This document shows positions 61,591 through 64,000 of a stretch of DNA of 64,000 nt, one piece after another. Both the position numbers and the translations under genes were made by a program. Each line of letters opens with the position of its first letter. Positions within the stretch are counted from its first letter, which is position 1. The notes beneath the pieces are model-generated. The model searched no databases and was not told the DNA's origin. It saw only the letters and a list, made by a program, of their open reading frames with translations. The DNA is from an uncultured Acetatifactor sp. (GTDB taxonomy: Bacteria > Bacillota > Clostridia > Lachnospirales > Lachnospiraceae), in assembly GCA_934402315.1 (NCBI GenBank), contig CAKRTS010000011.1, positions 1 to 64,000 of the forward strand. The letters run 5' to 3'.

Positions 61591-63873
61591 TTACATGTAT
61601 TTCTCTTCAAATGCGCTGACTTCCATCGGCTTAGCGAAATAGTATCCCTGAAACATATCGCATCCAATTTCACGCAGGAATTTTACCTGATCCAATGTCT
61701 CAACACCTTCGGTAATAACGGGGATCTCGAGCTGCTTTGACAATTCAACTATCATTTTCAGGATCTTGGACGCACGGTCTTCATTGTCCGTCTTCCCAAG
61801 AAATGCCATATCGATTTTCAAGGTATCGACCTGAATATCCTTTAGCATATTCAGAGAGGAATAGCCGCTTCCAAAATCGTCCATCTCAACGGCAAAGCCC
61901 GCCTCGCGGAGCCTGCCAATCAGCTTGCGCTGCCGCTCCAGTTCAGACATCATGGCCGTCTCCGTGATCTCAAGCTTCAGACTTGCCGAACTGATCCCAT
62001 GCTTTGCAACCAGCTCTGTAAATGCCTTATAGACATCCATGAAAAAGAAGTCCTTCGGGGAAATGTTCACCGAGATATAGAGATCCTCCCTTCCCTCCTC
62101 CTTCCACTTTCTCAGCTGCATGCAGGCCGTCTCCCACATATAATAATCCAGCTTTGTTATGGTTCCGTTCCGCTCAAAGACGCTGATAAATTCCGCAGGA
62201 CTGATCATTCCCTTGACCGGATGTATCCATCTCACCAGAGCTTCCGCACCAAGCATCTTACCCTCGCCGTTCATCTGCGGCTGGAGGTACATCTTGAATT
62301 GTCTGGTTGCTATCGCATCATCCAGCTCTCCGGTCAGCTCCTGTTCTCTCAGCACACTTCTGCGAAGCTCGTCGTCATAGTAGGCGATCTGTTTTCTATA
62401 ATTTCCCTTCAAGGTGGCGGCTGCCATAAGCGCTCTGTCGCACATGACAGAGACAGGCACCTCTCTGTCCGTCACCTCATACACACCGATGCACAGCTGT
62501 ATCGGATATGCCTCGTTTCCCTCGATATATAAAAGCTTTGCAGCCTCACTTTTAAATACTTCCTCTCTGAAATATTCCTTCTTCATCAGCAGTCCGAAAC
62601 GGTCACTCTCCAGACGGGCATAGATTTCATCCTTTCTCGCGCACAGGCGCAGTGCCTTTCCAATGCGGATGAGCAGCTTGTCCCCCTTCTCCGTTCCGAA
62701 CACATCATTTATCAATTTAAAATTCCGGATATCAGAGCAGACGATCAGGTAGTCGCTCTCTGCATCTGTCCGCAGTCTCTCCGCGACATAATTATAAAAG
62801 CACTGTCTGTTATAAAGGTCTGTCAGCTCGTCATGGTTCGCCGCATAATGTTCCCTTTCCAGATTGCTGACTTCCTCCGTGCGGTCCTGCATGGTAAAAA
62901 ATCCGCCCAGATAGCGCTGCTTCTCATCAAGCAGACTCCTGAAGAACATTTTGTAATGAACCTTTCTCTCCCCATAGGTTCTGACAATCGAATACTCTTT
63001 TCCTCTTTCTCGCCGGTAGTCGTTTTTTGCACACCAGTCCGAGAACTGCTCCTCTATGCCTTGAAGCGTCAGTCCCTCAATGCGCATAATACTTCTCGCA
63101 CTGTCATTGACATGGATACAGTTTCCGTCTTCGTCAAAAATAAAAATGGCATCATCCATTCCCTGTACCACCATGGAAAGCGTGCGCTGCATCAGATCCT
63201 TCGGCGCATAGATGACCGCAAAATAGTAAATCACAATTGCACCGAGTGCGAAAAAAATAACGGAAGTATTAAAAATCGTATCTGTAAGGATATATGCAGC
63301 GTCGCCTATTACTATAAACGACAATATGAGCAGGACGACAACGTATTTCATGCGATAAACACGTGGAGTCTTTGACGCCTTGTAGATCAAGGTCAGGAAG
63401 CTGCAGATCACCAGAAAATATGCCACCGCCAGATGAACATAGTATACGATATCATAGACCGGCTGGAAGCATAACTCTCCCGTTTCCGTATAGACAGGCA
63501 CACATTTGAATGCGTGCTGGAAGAAATAATTTAATAAAAGAGACAAGGAATCCAATGACAGCAAGAACTTCCACAGAAGCGGCTTGACAAAACGTCTGCC
63601 TTTACTGTCGATGCCCGAGAAATCAAGCACAAAGAGCAGAATATCCAGAAGCAGCCAGTCGATGCATACATAAAATATATTGTATGCTGCCAGACAAAGC
63701 TTTTGATTCGTTGTCAGCGTCACAACAATATTGGCGACGACCGCGAGAAATGCATGGCAAAAAATCCATTTGATATTCTGTGCAATCTTCTTCTCATTGT
63801 GACTCGCTTTATAAATGCAGAATAGTAAGATAATTCCAACAACAGCAAATCCTGTGGCATACATCAGCTTCAT
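61591..63873 (-). CDS. Membrane c-di-GMP phosphodiesterase (7TM-PAS-degenerate GGDEF-EAL)
   Basis: The 760 aa hold seven N-terminal transmembrane segments, a PAS-like domain (MDDAIFIFDEDGNCIHVNDSARSIM), a GGDEF-type domain and an EAL domain. In the GGDEF domain the signature has become RLESDRF (for R-GGDEF), so no cyclase activity is expected; it may still bind GTP. The EAL domain is complete: AEALVRW, VNISPKDF, LEITETAMM, EMDDFGSGYSSLN, TLKIDMAF and ITEGVET. It should hydrolyse c-di-GMP. The start at 63873 (ATG) has AAGGTG six bases ahead; a GTG three codons upstream was not used. It lies upstream of the kinase gene on the same strand. Confidence 0.9.
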   Translation of the reverse strand: MKLMYATGFAVVGIILLFCIYKASHNEKKIAQNIKWIFCHAFLAVVANIVVTLTTNQKLCLAAYNIFYVCIDWLLLDILLFVLDFSGIDSKGRRFVKPLLWKFLLSLDSLSLLLNYFFQHAFKCVPVYTETGELCFQPVYDIVYYVHLAVAYFLVICSFLTLIYKASKTPRVYRMKYVVVLLILSFIVIGDAAYILTDTIFNTSVIFFALGAIVIYYFAVIYAPKDLMQRTLSMVVQGMDDAIFIFDEDGNCIHVNDSARSIMRIEGLTLQGIEEQFSDWCAKNDYRRERGKEYSIVRTYGERKVHYKMFFRSLLDEKQRYLGGFFTMQDRTEEVSNLEREHYAANHDELTDLYNRQCFYNYVAERLRTDAESDYLIVCSDIRNFKLINDVFGTEKGDKLLIRIGKALRLCARKDEIYARLESDRFGLLMKKEYFREEVFKSEAAKLLYIEGNEAYPIQLCIGVYEVTDREVPVSVMCDRALMAAATLKGNYRKQIAYYDDELRRSVLREQELTGELDDAIATRQFKMYLQPQMNGEGKMLGAEALVRWIHPVKGMISPAEFISVFERNGTITKLDYYMWETACMQLRKWKEEGREDLYISVNISPKDFFFMDVYKAFTELVAKHGISSASLKLEITETAMMSELERQRKLIGRLREAGFAVEMDDFGSGYSSLNMLKDIQVDTLKIDMAFLGKTDNEDRASKILKMIVELSKQLEIPVITEGVETLDQVKFLREIGCDMFQGYYFAKPMEVSAFEEKYM

Positions 63874-63905
63874 CCAAATCACCTTGCTTCCAATTTATAT
63901 ATATA

Positions 63906-63934
63906 ATTTTACCAGTTTCCTCTGATTTTGTCTA
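63906..63934 (-). promoter_or_regulatory. Possible promoter of the EAL gene and signalling block
   Basis: On the minus strand TAGACA (63929-63934), a 17-nt spacer and TAAAAT (63906-63911), about 30 bases before the start codon. The region is AT-rich, so chance matches are possible. Confidence 0.45.
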
Positions 63935-64000
63935 CTTTTTTGTCGATTCAGACAAATAATGCAATAATTATGGGCACAAAAACAGCGGCTGTCTGAAAAT

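Overview
The window looks like chromosomal DNA of an anaerobic, endospore-lineage Firmicute, most probably a member of the Lachnospiraceae. This rests on gene content and order: the yqfC-yqfD-phoH-(pgpH-like)-ybeY block, a SpoVB/MurJ-like flippase beside a BofC-like protein, a complex [FeFe]-hydrogenase-like protein, feoAB under a Fur-type box, and several polyspecific sugar-type ABC components. Coding density is high, AGGAGG-type ribosome binding sites are clear, and most genes (about 1.2-38.6 kb and 40.7-54.6 kb) lie on the minus strand. No rRNA, tRNA, prophage or transposase gene was found.

Layout. 0-3 kb: a PotD polyamine-binding lipoprotein (plus strand), a MATE exporter and a small Cys/Gly-rich membrane protein. 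3.2-5.6 kb: a DUF5662 protein and a GlgX-like protein that has lost every catalytic residue. 5.7-9.4 kb: CapA-like protein, SH3-NlpC/P60 hydrolase, a hairpin-rich non-coding island with a 163-bp terminal-inverted-repeat element, and a DUF1292 protein. 9.4-16.4 kb: UvrD-like helicase, gltX, [FeFe]-hydrogenase-like protein, a lipoprotein and a LURP-one-like membrane protein. 16.5-22.5 kb: feoAB, pyrophosphatase, and a proline/folate operon (proB, DUF896, 5-formyl-THF cyclo-ligase, proA). 22.5-32.1 kb: two flavoproteins, a BofC-like protein, a flippase, ybeY, a degenerate PgpH, phoH, yqfD and yqfC. 32.1-34.6 kb: pyrimidine-nucleoside phosphorylase and a ferredoxin-tailed aldo/keto reductase.

34.7-37.1 kb is the strangest stretch: one AT-rich gene for a PD-(D/E)XK-like protein lies between two arrays built from the same exactly 53-bp tandem unit, each unit able to form a hairpin. 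37.1-40.6 kb carries gpmI, a cation-diffusion transporter and a YgjP-type metallopeptidase. 40.7-50.5 kb is one minus-strand operon: two large lipoproteins that join an N-terminal propeller-like region to a sugar-binding-protein domain, two CUT1-type permeases, and a MacA-like/MacB-like pair without an ATPase. 50.6-57.8 kb holds a PHP phosphoesterase, an FtsX-type ABC exporter with its ATPase, and a double GT-C glycosyltransferase. 57.8-63.9 kb is a signalling block: response regulator, hybrid histidine kinase and an EAL phosphodiesterase. The regulator and the kinase share a roughly 60-residue helical module present three times across the pair.

The best candidates for undescribed biology are the 53-bp hairpin arrays around the nuclease-like gene, the pseudoenzyme GlgX, the degenerate PgpH, the HK/RR shared module, and a roughly 105-nt triple-hairpin leader repeat that ends in a ribosome binding site and occurs upstream of unrelated genes. 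All functional statements rest on reading motifs by eye; no database search was run.
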